Below are positions 1-9,264 of a stretch of 64,000 nucleotides of DNA, in pieces. The notes beneath the pieces were generated by a model, which ran no database searches, was not told the DNA's origin, and saw only the letters and a list, made by a program, of their open reading frames with translations. The stretch lies in contig NZ_JACDTY010000003.1 in NCBI RefSeq assembly GCF_013520985.1, positions 372,001-436,000 of the forward strand. The letters run 5' to 3'. Position 1 is the first letter of the stretch, and each line of letters starts with the position of its first letter. Both the position numbers and the translations under genes were made by a program. This stretch comes from Mesorhizobium neociceri (lineage in GTDB: Bacteria > Pseudomonadota > Alphaproteobacteria > Rhizobiales > Rhizobiaceae).

Positions 1-660
1 CTCGCCGCCGGTGCGCGCCGCCGAGCGCATCATAGCGCGTGGATCGATGCGGCGGCCATGCGGATCAGCCCGGAAGCGCCGCGTCCTTACCATGTCGAAG
101 GGCAGCCGAAGCTCGGCGATCGCCTTCTTGGCGTCGGCCATCTCGGCGGCGTTCATCTGGGCAAAATCCTTAGCCCGCAGCACCTCATTGCCGGAGAAGG
201 TGAACCGGGCGTCGACCTCGATCTCAGGGATTTCCTGGCGTGGCGCGCTGTTTTGATGGCCTTCAAACATCGCCTGGCTGACGCGATTCTCGGCCGCGCG
301 TGGCTTCTGCTTTTCCCTGGTGTCGGGCGCCACCGGCGAGAACATCGCCAGCAGTTTCTCGATCAGCTCACGCGATTTCCAGAACAGCCGGAAGGCTTCG
401 TCGAAAACGGGATGATCCTCATGCCTGGACACCAGCACGGCATGCAGCGTCCAGTAAAAATCGTCGCGCGAGCCGATGCCGGCGGCCAGCACCGCTTCGA
501 TCGCGTCCTTGACCGAGGCCGGCCCGACCCGCATGCCAGCCTTGCGTAAGGTGCGGGCGAAATAGACGATGTTGTCGGCGATGCGGCCGTCTTCCGTCGC
601 CTCTATCCGTTCGGCCTGTTTGGGGTCGGCCTCTTTGGGGTAGGCACCCGGCGTCTTCAC
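1..660 (-). CDS. VWA-domain CoxE-like protein (partial, N-terminal part)
   Basis: Minus-strand reading from a GTG at 660 stays open to the window edge, so about 220 N-terminal residues are visible and the C-terminal VWA domain lies outside. The visible part (start MKTPGAYPKEAD, with ARTLRKAGMRVGPASVKDAIEA near residues 37-56 in shortened form) matches the helical N-terminus of CoxE-like VWA proteins, which work with MoxR-type AAA ATPases as metal-insertion or maturation chaperones. The stop of the MoxR gene lies 5 bases upstream, so the two are surely co-transcribed. The substrate complex is unknown; no CO dehydrogenase or other oxidoreductase target is visible here. Confidence 0.8.
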   Translation of the reverse strand, partial: MKTPGAYPKEADPKQAERIEATEDGRIADNIVYFARTLRKAGMRVGPASVKDAIEAVLAAGIGSRDDFYWTLHAVLVSRHEDHPVFDEAFRLFWKSRELIEKLLAMFSPVAPDTREKQKPRAAENRVSQAMFEGHQNSAPRQEIPEIEVDARFTFSGNEVLRAKDFAQMNAAEMADAKKAIAELRLPFDMVRTRRFRADPHGRRIDPRAMMRSAARTGGE

Positions 661-664
661 GGAT

Positions 665-1590
<926 letters not shown>

Positions 1591-1594
<4 letters not shown>

Positions 1595-2118
1595 TCTTTC
1601 TCCGTTGACGCCTCTGCTCCGCTTTCCAGCACGTGGTAGTCGCGGGCGTGGTAGATCAGCGGCCGCAAATTATCGCCCATGCGCAGGCCTGTCACCTTGC
1701 CAAAAAGCACACGATGGGTGGCCAGATCCTTGGTGTCGATCAATTCGCAGTCGAACACGGCGAGAGCGCCCTTCAAGGTCGGGGCGCCTGTCGATATGAC
1801 ATCCCACTCGCCGAGCGCGAAACGCTCATCGGATGACAAGCCGGTCAGGCCTGAAAACGCCACCGATAGCGGCTGCTGGTGCGAAGCCAACGTGTTCAGC
1901 GCAAACCGGCCGTTTCGCACGAACAACTCGTTCTTAGCATTCTCGCGGTTGAGACACACGAGAACCGTCGGCGGCGTGTCCGACACCGAACAGGCGGCGA
2001 TCACCGTCGTGCCGCGTTTGCCGGCGGGGCCGTCGGTGGTCACCACATGGACGTGACCGGCGAAATGCGCCATGGCGTCGCGATAGGCCTGCGGCCCTAT
2101 GTCGTTCAACTTCAACAC
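1591..2118 (-). CDS. flavin reductase family protein
   Basis: About 175 aa from a GTG at 2118 (first residues VLKLNDIGPQAYRDAM). The reading frame extends further upstream but has no homologous-looking sequence and no better start, and a GGAAAA purine stretch precedes the GTG. The protein shows the flavin-reductase-like FMN-binding fold: FAGHVHVVTTDGPAGKRG near the N-terminus, then ACSVSDTPPTVLVC and RFALNTLA. Such proteins reduce FMN or FAD with NAD(P)H and supply it to partner monooxygenases, or act as stand-alone flavoproteins. No monooxygenase is nearby; coupling to MoxR and VWA is the only contextual clue. Confidence 0.85.
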
Positions 2119-2297
2119 TGATGATTTTCCATAAGCAGGAACCCAAGCGTTATATATGGCGGCACACAATAGGCCACAAGCGAAGTGCTCGACGCCAATC
2201 CGCAAATTCGCGTGTTGCGCCTGGGGCGGGCAGCCTTTAGGTCTTGGCGCAAGAGACGCTGGAAGCATGCGACCGGCACGGAGGAATTCTCGTCAGA

Positions 2298-3368
2298 ATG
2301 CGACCCCTAGCAGCTGTAATAGCGGCACTGCTCTGGCTGCTGCCGGCAGGCGCCGGCGCTCAGACGCTGCTCGTCGGCGTCGCAGCACCCTTGTCCGGCC
2401 CATCGGCGATCCTCGGCAAGCAGATCGAGACGGGCGCTGGCCTTGCAGCGGAAGCCAATGGCCTGGAGATCAAGACGGTCGACGATGCCTGCACCGCCGA
2501 TGGCGGGGCTGCCGCCGCCAGGGAATTCGCGGCGGCGAAGGTCAATGTCGTTGTCGGCTTCCTCTGCACCGAGGCGATCCAGGCGGCGCTGCCGATCCTG
2601 AAGGACGCCAACATACCGGTCATTACTGTCGGCGTGCGCACCGAAAGCCTGACCGACCGCCGCGCCAAGACCGGCTGGCCGGTCTATCGGCTGGGGCCGC
2701 GCGGCGACGACGAGCGCAATGCGGTGGCCGCCATTCTCACCCGGCTGTGGCAGAGCGAATTGTTCGCCATCGTCGATGACGGCACCATCTATGGTCGCGA
2801 GATCGCCGAGACGTTGCGGGCCGCAGCCGGACAGGCGGCGCTGAAGCCGGTGTTCACAGACACGTTCCGGCCGCAGCTCGACAACCAGATCGGGCTGATC
2901 GGCCGGTTGAAGAAGGCGGGCGCGACGCATGTTTTTGCCGGTGGCGACGGCGACGACATCGCCATTATGGGCCGCGACGCCGGCCAGCTCGAGGCCGGCA
3001 TTACCTTTGCCGGCGGCGAGAACATGCGTGCGCCACCCGGCGACGTGCCTTACGCCGTGGGCACGCTGATGATTGCGCCGCCGGAATGGGCCGATGTTGC
3101 CTATCCCAAGGTGCTGGCGGCATTTGCAGCCAAAAACGTTGCGCCGGATGGCTATACGCTGCCGGCCTACGCAGCGGTGGAAATCGCCAAAGCCGCCTCT
3201 GCGGGGGCCGACACTTCGGGCAAGGGGCTCGCCGACGCGCTGACCGGGCATGACTTCTCCACAGCTATCGGCCCGCTGAGGTTCGACGACAAAGGCGATC
3301 TGAGCCAGAGCCTCTATCGCGCCTTTCGTTTCGACGGGACACGGTTCGTGCCGGCGGAGACCAACTGA
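2298..3368 (+). CDS. ABC transporter substrate-binding protein (branched-chain amino acid type)
   Basis: 356 aa. The ATG at 2298 has a GGAGGAATT ribosome site about 12 bases upstream and begins a clear signal peptide (MRP, hydrophobic run, cleavage after AGAGA). The mature part begins QTLLVGVAAPLSGPSA and carries TVDDACTADGG and VVGFLCTEAI, the Leu/Ile/Val-binding (Peripla_BP_6) fold. It should bind a small ligand in the periplasm. No permease or ATPase genes are adjacent. Its stop overlaps the start of the S58 peptidase (TGATG at 3366-3370), so the two are coupled; the ligand may be a product or substrate of that amidase. That link is inference. Confidence 0.85.
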   Translation: MRPLAAVIAALLWLLPAGAGAQTLLVGVAAPLSGPSAILGKQIETGAGLAAEANGLEIKTVDDACTADGGAAAAREFAAAKVNVVVGFLCTEAIQAALPILKDANIPVITVGVRTESLTDRRAKTGWPVYRLGPRGDDERNAVAAILTRLWQSELFAIVDDGTIYGREIAETLRAAAGQAALKPVFTDTFRPQLDNQIGLIGRLKKAGATHVFAGGDGDDIAIMGRDAGQLEAGITFAGGENMRAPPGDVPYAVGTLMIAPPEWADVAYPKVLAAFAAKNVAPDGYTLPAYAAVEIAKAASAGADTSGKGLADALTGHDFSTAIGPLRFDDKGDLSQSLYRAFRFDGTRFVPAETN

Positions 3369-4387
3369 TGTTCCGCACCGGGCCGCGCAATTTGATCACC
3401 GATGTCGCCGGCCTTCGCGTTGGCAACGCAGCCGATGCCAGGTTGAAATCTGGCGTTACCACGGTGTTGTGCGACGAGCCGGCGGTGGGTGGCGTGCAGA
3501 TCCTCGGCGGTGCTCCGGGCACGCGCGAAACAGACCTTCTCGAACCGCACAATTCCATCGAAGCGGTCCATGCCGTGGTGCTCTCAGGCGGCTCGGCCTT
3601 CGGCCTCGACGCCGCCTCGGGTGTGCAGGCGGCGCTGCGCGAAAAAGGCATCGGTGTCGATGTCGGCGGCTTTCGCGTGCCGATCGTGCCGGCGGCGATC
3701 CTGTTTGACCTGCGCAATGGCGGCGACAAGGATTGGGGTCGTTATCCCCCCTATCGCGACCTCGGCTATGAAGCGGCGCAAACCGCTGCGATCGACTTTC
3801 CGCTCGGCACGATCGGCGCCGGCGCTGGCGCGTTGAGTTCCGGGCTGAAGGGCGGCCTCGGCTCGGCCTCGACCGTGCTCGACAGCGGCGTCACTATCGG
3901 CGCGCTCGCCGCCGCCAACCCGACGGGTTCGGTGACCATCGCCCGAACGCGCTATTTCTGGGCTGCACCGTTCGAAATCGGCGATGAGTTCGGCGGCCTC
4001 GGCTATCCCTCGCCGATGCCGGACGACGCCAGGCGGATCCTCTTGAAATATCGCGACAAGCGTGTCGGCGGAAACGAGGAGCCCGGCGGCAACACCACCA
4101 TCGCTGTCATCGCCACCGACGCCGTGCTGACCAAGGCGGCTGCCAAGCGGCTGGCCATATCGGCGCATGACGGCTTCGTGCGCGCCATCTGGCCGGTGCA
4201 TACGCCGGCCGACGGTGACCTGGTGTTCGCACTGGCGACTGGCAAGAGCGGCATCGAGCTCACCGCCGACGCGGCGGTCGACTTCTTTGCCGCGGCCGGC
4301 GCCACCATGGCGCGCGCCATCAGCCGCGGCGTCCATGCCGCGACGCCGGCCGAAGGCGATCTGTTTCCGGTATGGTCGTCTCGCTGA
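3368..4387 (+). CDS. P1/S58 family peptidase (DmpA/NylC-like N-terminal nucleophile hydrolase)
   Basis: 339 aa. The pattern VAGLRVGNA, LSGGSAFGLDAASGV and a C-terminal GGNTT at 240-244 identifies the S58 (DmpA/P1) family. These proteins cleave themselves before a Thr or Ser, here probably between Asn242 and Thr243, to give alpha and beta subunits and an N-terminal nucleophile. Known members are aminopeptidases, D-amino-acid amidases or 6-aminohexanoate oligomer hydrolases. No signal peptide is present. Coupling to the upstream substrate-binding protein suggests use of an imported peptide or amide, but the substrate cannot be read from the sequence. Confidence 0.88.
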   Translation: MFRTGPRNLITDVAGLRVGNAADARLKSGVTTVLCDEPAVGGVQILGGAPGTRETDLLEPHNSIEAVHAVVLSGGSAFGLDAASGVQAALREKGIGVDVGGFRVPIVPAAILFDLRNGGDKDWGRYPPYRDLGYEAAQTAAIDFPLGTIGAGAGALSSGLKGGLGSASTVLDSGVTIGALAAANPTGSVTIARTRYFWAAPFEIGDEFGGLGYPSPMPDDARRILLKYRDKRVGGNEEPGGNTTIAVIATDAVLTKAAAKRLAISAHDGFVRAIWPVHTPADGDLVFALATGKSGIELTADAAVDFFAAAGATMARAISRGVHAATPAEGDLFPVWSSR

Positions 4388-4400
4388 GCGCGGAACTCGA

Positions 4401-4655
4401 TCAGGTCGGGTCGGATTTTTCTTCCTCGAAGCTGACCGCGACATCGGAATTCGCCGACAGCCAGACTTTCTGGCCATCGACCTCGGCAAGCAGGCTCAAG
4501 GGAATGTAGTGGTGATGGCCTTTGTGCACACCCATGCCGCTGTCGGCCTTGGTCAGCTTGATCCGGTCGCCATCGACTTTGTCGACAGTGCCGATGTGAA
4601 CGCCGTCTGCGCCGACCACTTCCATATGTTCGCGAATCTTGCTGGCCTCGGTCAT
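4401..4655 (-). CDS. DUF2171 domain-containing protein
   Basis: 84 aa, starting MTEASKIREHMEV at 4655 with an AAGGAGAAC site just upstream; the longer upstream reading frame is antisense to the next gene and was rejected. IREHMEVVGADGVHIGTVDKVDGDRIKLTKAD is shortened here to its key features: a PRC-barrel-like beta repeat with GADG and VDKVDGD, typical of the DUF2171 family, then HHHYIPLSLL. These small soluble proteins are often stress-induced in rhizobia and have no known biochemical role. It converges on the S58 peptidase gene. Confidence 0.82.
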   Translation of the reverse strand: MTEASKIREHMEVVGADGVHIGTVDKVDGDRIKLTKADSGMGVHKGHHHYIPLSLLAEVDGQKVWLSANSDVAVSFEEEKSDPT

Positions 4656-4793
4656 GGGGTGTTCTCCTTTTTGAAAGCGATCGACGATAACAAGCAGAGG
4701 TGCAATTGGATGCATCGCCTTTTGGATAGCACGATGTTTTGACTGTCTCATGATAGGGAACGATCGAACCATGGCAGCCTGAGCGGAGATCCG

Positions 4794-5519
4794 ATGCGAA
4801 ATCTTGTCCTGATTGGCGTTTGCCTGCTGGCCCAGCTGACATCTGCCATGGCCGCCTGGGCAGGCGATGTCGCTGAGCTGGAGATCCTCGGCTTCACCAG
4901 AGATGGTGGCGTCTTCGCCTTCGAGGAGTACGGCGTCGCGGATGGGTCTGGCTTTCCCTATGCCAACCGCTACTACATCGATACCGCCGACGACACGTTC
5001 CTGAAGGGCACGCCGATCCGGGTGCGGCTGGAGGACGAGACCGCCTCGCTCGACGCGGCCCGTCTCCAGGCCAAGCAGAAGGGCGAAGCGATCATTGCCC
5101 AGGCTGAGCTTACCGCCAATCGCGGCATCACCGCCGGCTTCAACCCGGTGACCGAACTGTCGGCCGACCCGTTCCGCATGGTGGTCAACCCGCGACCAAT
5201 CTTCTCGCCGGTCGACCCGCCACTGGAATTCCGGCTCGACGAGATCGGCATGAACGATACGGCAGGCTGTGAGAGCCAGGGCGAGATCAATGGTTTTCGC
5301 CTGTTGCGCATCGAAGCAAGCGATGGCGGCCAGACGCATCTGCTGCATGAAGACAAATCGATCCCGAAAAGCCGTGGCTGCCCCAACGGCTACCGGATCG
5401 GCGTGGTGCAGACGTTCTCGATGGACAGTATCAGCGCCTATGCGGTGCTGATCGCGGTGCGCCAATACGGCTTCGAGGGGCCGGATTTCCGCTGGATCGC
5501 CGTGACCGGCCGCCTGTGA
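4794..5519 (+). CDS. DUF2259 domain-containing secreted protein
   Basis: 241 aa with an N-terminal signal peptide (MRN, hydrophobic core, predicted cleavage after AAWAG near residue 24). The body EILGFTRDGGVFAFEEYGVADGSG with later NPRPIFSPVDPP and CPNGYRIGVVQTF fits DUF2259, predicted periplasmic proteins of Rhizobiales, whose function is unknown. It has two cysteines (CESQ and CPNG) that could form a disulfide. Its TGA is overlapped by the GTG start of the next gene (GTGA at 5516-5519), so the two are translated as a pair. Confidence 0.8.
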   Translation: MRNLVLIGVCLLAQLTSAMAAWAGDVAELEILGFTRDGGVFAFEEYGVADGSGFPYANRYYIDTADDTFLKGTPIRVRLEDETASLDAARLQAKQKGEAIIAQAELTANRGITAGFNPVTELSADPFRMVVNPRPIFSPVDPPLEFRLDEIGMNDTAGCESQGEINGFRLLRIEASDGGQTHLLHEDKSIPKSRGCPNGYRIGVVQTFSMDSISAYAVLIAVRQYGFEGPDFRWIAVTGRL

Positions 5520-6040
5520 CATCGCTCGATCAATCCAGCTGGCGCAAGCGCGTCGGCAATCGCGTCCGCCGCGCCGTGCCATCGACGGGCGCGGCCCTTG
5601 TCGGCGCCTTGCTGTGGGCAATGGCCATGGGCGCAAGCGCGCTCACCGGCCTTTGGCTCGACAATTGGGAGACGCCTGAAAAGATTCGTTTCGTCGTCCT
5701 GCTCTTTGCCATGGGCGCGGCAATTGCCTTCCCCGTCGGCCTGTTCGCGGCGCGGCTGGCCTCGCTCGACCGGCACTGGGAAGTGGCGCTTGCCGCCGCC
5801 TTCGTCTGTCTGCTTGCTGCGACACTTGCCTTCACCGGCGGGCTGTTTGCGCTGCAATACCGCTCCTACTACGCCGAATGGCACGCGGAGGCCTTCACCG
5901 TCCGTTGGGCGTTCGAACTGGTGTTCACCTCGCTGACGGCGCTCTACCAGTTCGTGGTGCTGGGGGTGCGGCTCTATTTTCCGCTCGGATTCATCGCACT
6001 TGCCGCCGCCAGCGTGTGGTTTGCGCGCCAGCAGCGTTGA
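5516..6040 (+). CDS. hypothetical four-helix membrane protein
   Basis: 174 aa from a GTG that overlaps the upstream stop. Hydrophobic segments lie near residues 26-48, 60-80, 88-112 and 132-168, with a basic N-terminus (WRKRVGNRVRRA), so it is a polytopic inner-membrane protein. I do not recognise a named family. Tight coupling with the DUF2259 secreted protein suggests that the two act together at the envelope. The next gene, purB, starts 60 bases later and is probably independent. Confidence 0.65.
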   Translation: MTSLDQSSWRKRVGNRVRRAVPSTGAALVGALLWAMAMGASALTGLWLDNWETPEKIRFVVLLFAMGAAIAFPVGLFAARLASLDRHWEVALAAAFVCLLAATLAFTGGLFALQYRSYYAEWHAEAFTVRWAFELVFTSLTALYQFVVLGVRLYFPLGFIALAAASVWFARQQR

Positions 6041-6099
6041 GCATTTGGTCCGCCTCTGATAGGAGGCGCACTTAACCACCGACATATCAGGACTGACGG

Positions 6100-7407
6100 A
6101 TGATCCCTCGCTATTCCCGGCCGGAAATGGTCGCCATCTGGTCGCCGGAAACCCGCTTCCGCATCTGGTTCGAAATCGAAGCCCATGCCTGCGATGCGCT
6201 GGCTGAACTGGGTGTCATCCCCAAGGAAGCGGCAAAAACCATCTGGGAAAAGGGCAATGCGGCCAAATTCGACGTCGGCAAGATCGACGAGATCGAAGCC
6301 GTCACCAAGCATGACGTCATTGCCTTCCTCACCCATCTCGCCGAATTTGTCGGGCCGGATGCGCGTTTCATCCACCAGGGCATGACATCGTCTGACGTGC
6401 TCGATACCTGCCTGGCCGTGCAGCTCAGCCGCGCCAGCGACATTCTGCTCGCCGACCTCGACGGTCTGCTCGCCGCTCTGAAGCGCCGTGCCTTCGAGCA
6501 CAAGGACACCGTCACCATCGGCCGCAGCCACGGCATCCATGCCGAGCCGACCACCTTCGGCGTCAAGCTGGCGCAGGCCTATGCCGAGTTCTCGCGCTGC
6601 CGCGAGCGGCTGGTGCATGCGCGTGAGGACATCGCCACCTGCGCCATATCGGGCGCCATCGGCACCTTCGCCAACATCGACCCCTATGTCGAAGAGCATG
6701 TGGCGAAAAAGCTCGGGCTGAAGCCGGAACCGGTTTCGACGCAGGTCATCCCGCGCGACCGCCACGCCATGTTCTTCGCCACGCTCGGCGTCATCGCCTC
6801 GTCGGTCGAGCGGCTGGCGACCGAGATCCGCCATCTGCAGCGCACCGAGGTGCTGGAAGCGGAAGAGTATTTCTCGCCGGGCCAGAAGGGCTCGTCGGCC
6901 ATGCCGCACAAGCGCAACCCGGTGCTGACCGAAAACCTCACCGGCCTTGCCCGCATGGTTCGGTCCATGGCCTTGCCGGCGATGGAGAATGTGGCGCTCT
7001 GGCACGAGCGCGATATCTCGCACTCCTCGGTCGAGCGCATGATCGGGCCCGACGCCACGGTGACGCTGGATTTCGCGCTGTCGCGGCTGACCGGCGTCGT
7101 CGACAAATTGCTGGTCTACCCCGACAACATGCTGAAGAACATGAACAAGTTCCGCGGCCTTGTGCATTCGCAGCGCGTGCTTCTGGCGCTGACGCAGGCC
7201 GGTGTCAGCCGCGAGGACGCCTACCGCCTGGTGCAGCGCAACGCCATGAAGGTGTGGGAACACGGCGCTGATTTCCTTGAGGAACTGTTGGCCGACAAGG
7301 AGGTCACCGCAGCGCTGCCCGAAGCCGAGATCCGCGAAAAGTTCGACCTTGGCTATCACACCAAGCATGTCGACACGATCTTCAAGCGGGTTTTTGGGGA
7401 AGCCTGA
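6100..7407 (+). CDS. purB: adenylosuccinate lyase
   Basis: 435 aa. It cleaves SAICAR to AICAR and adenylosuccinate to AMP in purine synthesis. The fumarase/aspartase-superfamily signature SSAMPHKRNP is at 265-274; HQGMTSSDV near 92-100 and GRSHGIHAEPTTFG near 141-154 hold the general acid/base and substrate-binding residues. Length and ends are normal. It lies on the same strand as purC, purS, purQ and purL further along but is separated from them by other genes, and a paired palindromic repeat follows its stop. Confidence 0.97.
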   Translation: MIPRYSRPEMVAIWSPETRFRIWFEIEAHACDALAELGVIPKEAAKTIWEKGNAAKFDVGKIDEIEAVTKHDVIAFLTHLAEFVGPDARFIHQGMTSSDVLDTCLAVQLSRASDILLADLDGLLAALKRRAFEHKDTVTIGRSHGIHAEPTTFGVKLAQAYAEFSRCRERLVHAREDIATCAISGAIGTFANIDPYVEEHVAKKLGLKPEPVSTQVIPRDRHAMFFATLGVIASSVERLATEIRHLQRTEVLEAEEYFSPGQKGSSAMPHKRNPVLTENLTGLARMVRSMALPAMENVALWHERDISHSSVERMIGPDATVTLDFALSRLTGVVDKLLVYPDNMLKNMNKFRGLVHSQRVLLALTQAGVSREDAYRLVQRNAMKVWEHGADFLEELLADKEVTAALPEAEIREKFDLGYHTKHVDTIFKRVFGEA

Positions 7408-7410
7408 CGC

Positions 7411-7627
7411 CAGCGCCAAGCTGGAGCACCCCTCATCCGACCTCGCTTCGCGAGGCCACCTTCTCCCACAAGGGGAGAAGGGAAGACTGCGGCGACCTTG
7501 CCGCCAATCATCAACGATTGAGATTTGCAGAGGCGCAAGCGGCGAGCTCCGCCTTCTCCCCTTGTGGGAGAAGGTGGATCGGCGCGTAGCGCCGAGACGG
7601 ATGAGGGGTGTTCCAGCTTGGCGCTGC
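7411..7627. repeat. paired inverted copies of a rhizobial intergenic palindrome
   Basis: Two arms in opposite orientation: left 7411-7486 (containing CAGCGCCAAGCTGGA, CCCCTCATCCG, then CTTCTCCCACAAGGGGAGAAG) and right about 7550-7627 (the same blocks reversed). Each arm contains its own hairpin, and the arms can also pair with one another. It separates the convergent genes purB and the VOC dioxygenase and may act as a bidirectional terminator. Related single or paired copies lie at 40410-40566, 41536-41664 and 43832-43893. Confidence 0.8.
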
Positions 7628-7635
7628 CCTCAGAT

Positions 7636-8448
7636 CTAGGCCTTGCCAGGCACCGTCCTGATAACCGTGCCCCACGGATCCTCGCGGTTCGTTTCCTTGG
7701 TCACATTGTCCGAGCGCATCTCGACCCAGGCCAGACCCGAGCGGGACGGATCGCGGCGGCCGGCGCCGGCGCTGTGCCACGAATTGCCACCGATATGGTG
7801 GTGGTAGCCGCCGGACGACAGGAACACCGCCTGCCCGCCATACTTGGCCACGGTGTCGAAACCGAACTCCTGGTGCCACCAGGCTTCGGCGTCTTCCGGC
7901 CGGCCGACACGCAGATGGACGTGGCCGACAATGCTGTTTTCCGGCGCGCCCTGCCAGCCGGCGTCACCGGCCGGCACGCTGGCGGCCACAGCGGCCAGGT
8001 TCAGCCGCTCGGTCGCCATGGCGATCTTGTCGCCGTTCCACTTCCACTCCTCCGGCAAACGGTCTCTATAGATTTCAATGCCGTTGCCTTCGGGATCGGT
8101 CAGATAGAGCGCTTCGCTGACCAGATGGTCAGAGGCACCCTCTATGCGGATCTTGTTGGCGGCAGCATGGTTGATCCAGCGGCCGAGATCGGCGCGGCTG
8201 GGCAAAAGGAAAGCCGTGTGGAACAGGCCGGCGCTGCGCGGATCGTCGGGCTTGGCCGTTGCGTCAGGCTCGATGACCAGCAGCGGTCGCTCGGCGGCGC
8301 CCAGCGTGATCGCGCCGTCGGCGCGGCTCAATTCCTGCAGGCCGACAACGGCACGGTAATAGGCCGCGAGGCCCTCGGCATCGCTCGCCTTCAGGCCAAC
8401 GCGTGACACACTGACGGGGGTAGTCGCGGCAAAAGGCAGTTCGCTCAT
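7636..8448 (-). CDS. VOC family protein (catechol 2,3-dioxygenase/glyoxalase type)
   Basis: 270 aa, start MSELPFAATTPVSVSRV with GGAGATTTTG just upstream; the longer upstream reading is not supported. Two vicinal-oxygen-chelate modules are visible: VGLKASDAEGLAAYYRAVVGL at about 17-37 in the first, with LFHTAFLLP and GIEIYRD, and VGHVHLRVGRPEDAEAWW (second module) with GGYHHHIGGN. The His and Glu residues fit a metal site. Members include extradiol ring-cleavage enzymes and CatE-like proteins. The substrate is not evident; the gene stands alone between two repeat or spacer regions. Confidence 0.85.
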   Translation of the reverse strand: MSELPFAATTPVSVSRVGLKASDAEGLAAYYRAVVGLQELSRADGAITLGAAERPLLVIEPDATAKPDDPRSAGLFHTAFLLPSRADLGRWINHAAANKIRIEGASDHLVSEALYLTDPEGNGIEIYRDRLPEEWKWNGDKIAMATERLNLAAVAASVPAGDAGWQGAPENSIVGHVHLRVGRPEDAEAWWHQEFGFDTVAKYGGQAVFLSSGGYHHHIGGNSWHSAGAGRRDPSRSGLAWVEMRSDNVTKETNREDPWGTVIRTVPGKA

Positions 8449-8689
8449 CAAAATCTCCGCTCGGGCGGCGTTCCGCGAGGTTTCCAAGCCAGAGGCCCGG
8501 CGCCGCAACAACTGTAGCGCCGTTTCAACCAACAAGCCCTGGTTTTCACGGTCGCTCTTCCTGTCCACAGATCGTCTATCCCGATCGTTCACACAAGACG
8601 GAAAGAATCGAACAGGTTGTTCACAATTGTGATGCGCCGCGTCCATCAGCATGGTTGCACGAGACAGAGCTGCTCGCTATCTCAGCGCC

Positions 8690-9244
8690 ATGAAAGTCAA
8701 AGACGCAGATATCTTGATCGTACCGGGCTACACCAATTCAGGCCCGGAACACTGGCAGACACGCTGGCAGTCGAAACTGTCGACGGCACGCCGGGTCGAG
8801 CAGGCCGAATGGTCGAAGCCGGTTCGCGAGGACTGGACAGCCAGCGTGGCGAACGCCGTCAACGAAGCGGAGCGGCCGGTGGTGATCGTTGCCCATTCGC
8901 TCGGCGTGGCAGCCGCGGTGCAGGCCATTCCGCAATTCAGGAAGCCGGTCGTCGGCGCCTTCTTTGTCGCGCCACCCGATGTCGCCAACCCGGACATAAG
9001 GCCGAGGCACCTGATGACCTTCGGCCCCTATTCGCGCGAGCCGCTGCCCTTTCCATCCATCGTGATCGCCAGCCGCAATGATCCGTTCTGCGCCTTCGAG
9101 GTTGCCGAAGACATAGCCGGCGCCTGGGGCTCTTTGTTCATCGATGCCGGTGAAACCGGTCACCTCAACGAGGATGCCGGCTTCGGCCCGTGGCCCGAGG
9201 GATCGATGACCTTCGCCAAATTCCTGACCGACCTCAAGGCCTGA
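8690..9244 (+). CDS. RBBP9/YdeN-type alpha/beta hydrolase
   Basis: 184 aa, start MKVKDADILIVPGYTNSGPEHW. This opening with GPEHWQ is typical of the RBBP9/YdeN serine hydrolases. The nucleophile elbow VAHSLGV places Ser70; SRNDPFC supplies the acid and TGHLNEDAGFGPWPEG the catalytic His. The natural substrate of the family is largely unknown. It is preceded by about 240 bases of spacer after the divergent VOC gene and converges with the aldolase. Confidence 0.9.
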   Translation: MKVKDADILIVPGYTNSGPEHWQTRWQSKLSTARRVEQAEWSKPVREDWTASVANAVNEAERPVVIVAHSLGVAAAVQAIPQFRKPVVGAFFVAPPDVANPDIRPRHLMTFGPYSREPLPFPSIVIASRNDPFCAFEVAEDIAGAWGSLFIDAGETGHLNEDAGFGPWPEGSMTFAKFLTDLKA

Positions 9245-9264
9245 CCAGGGCAAGGCACCACGCC

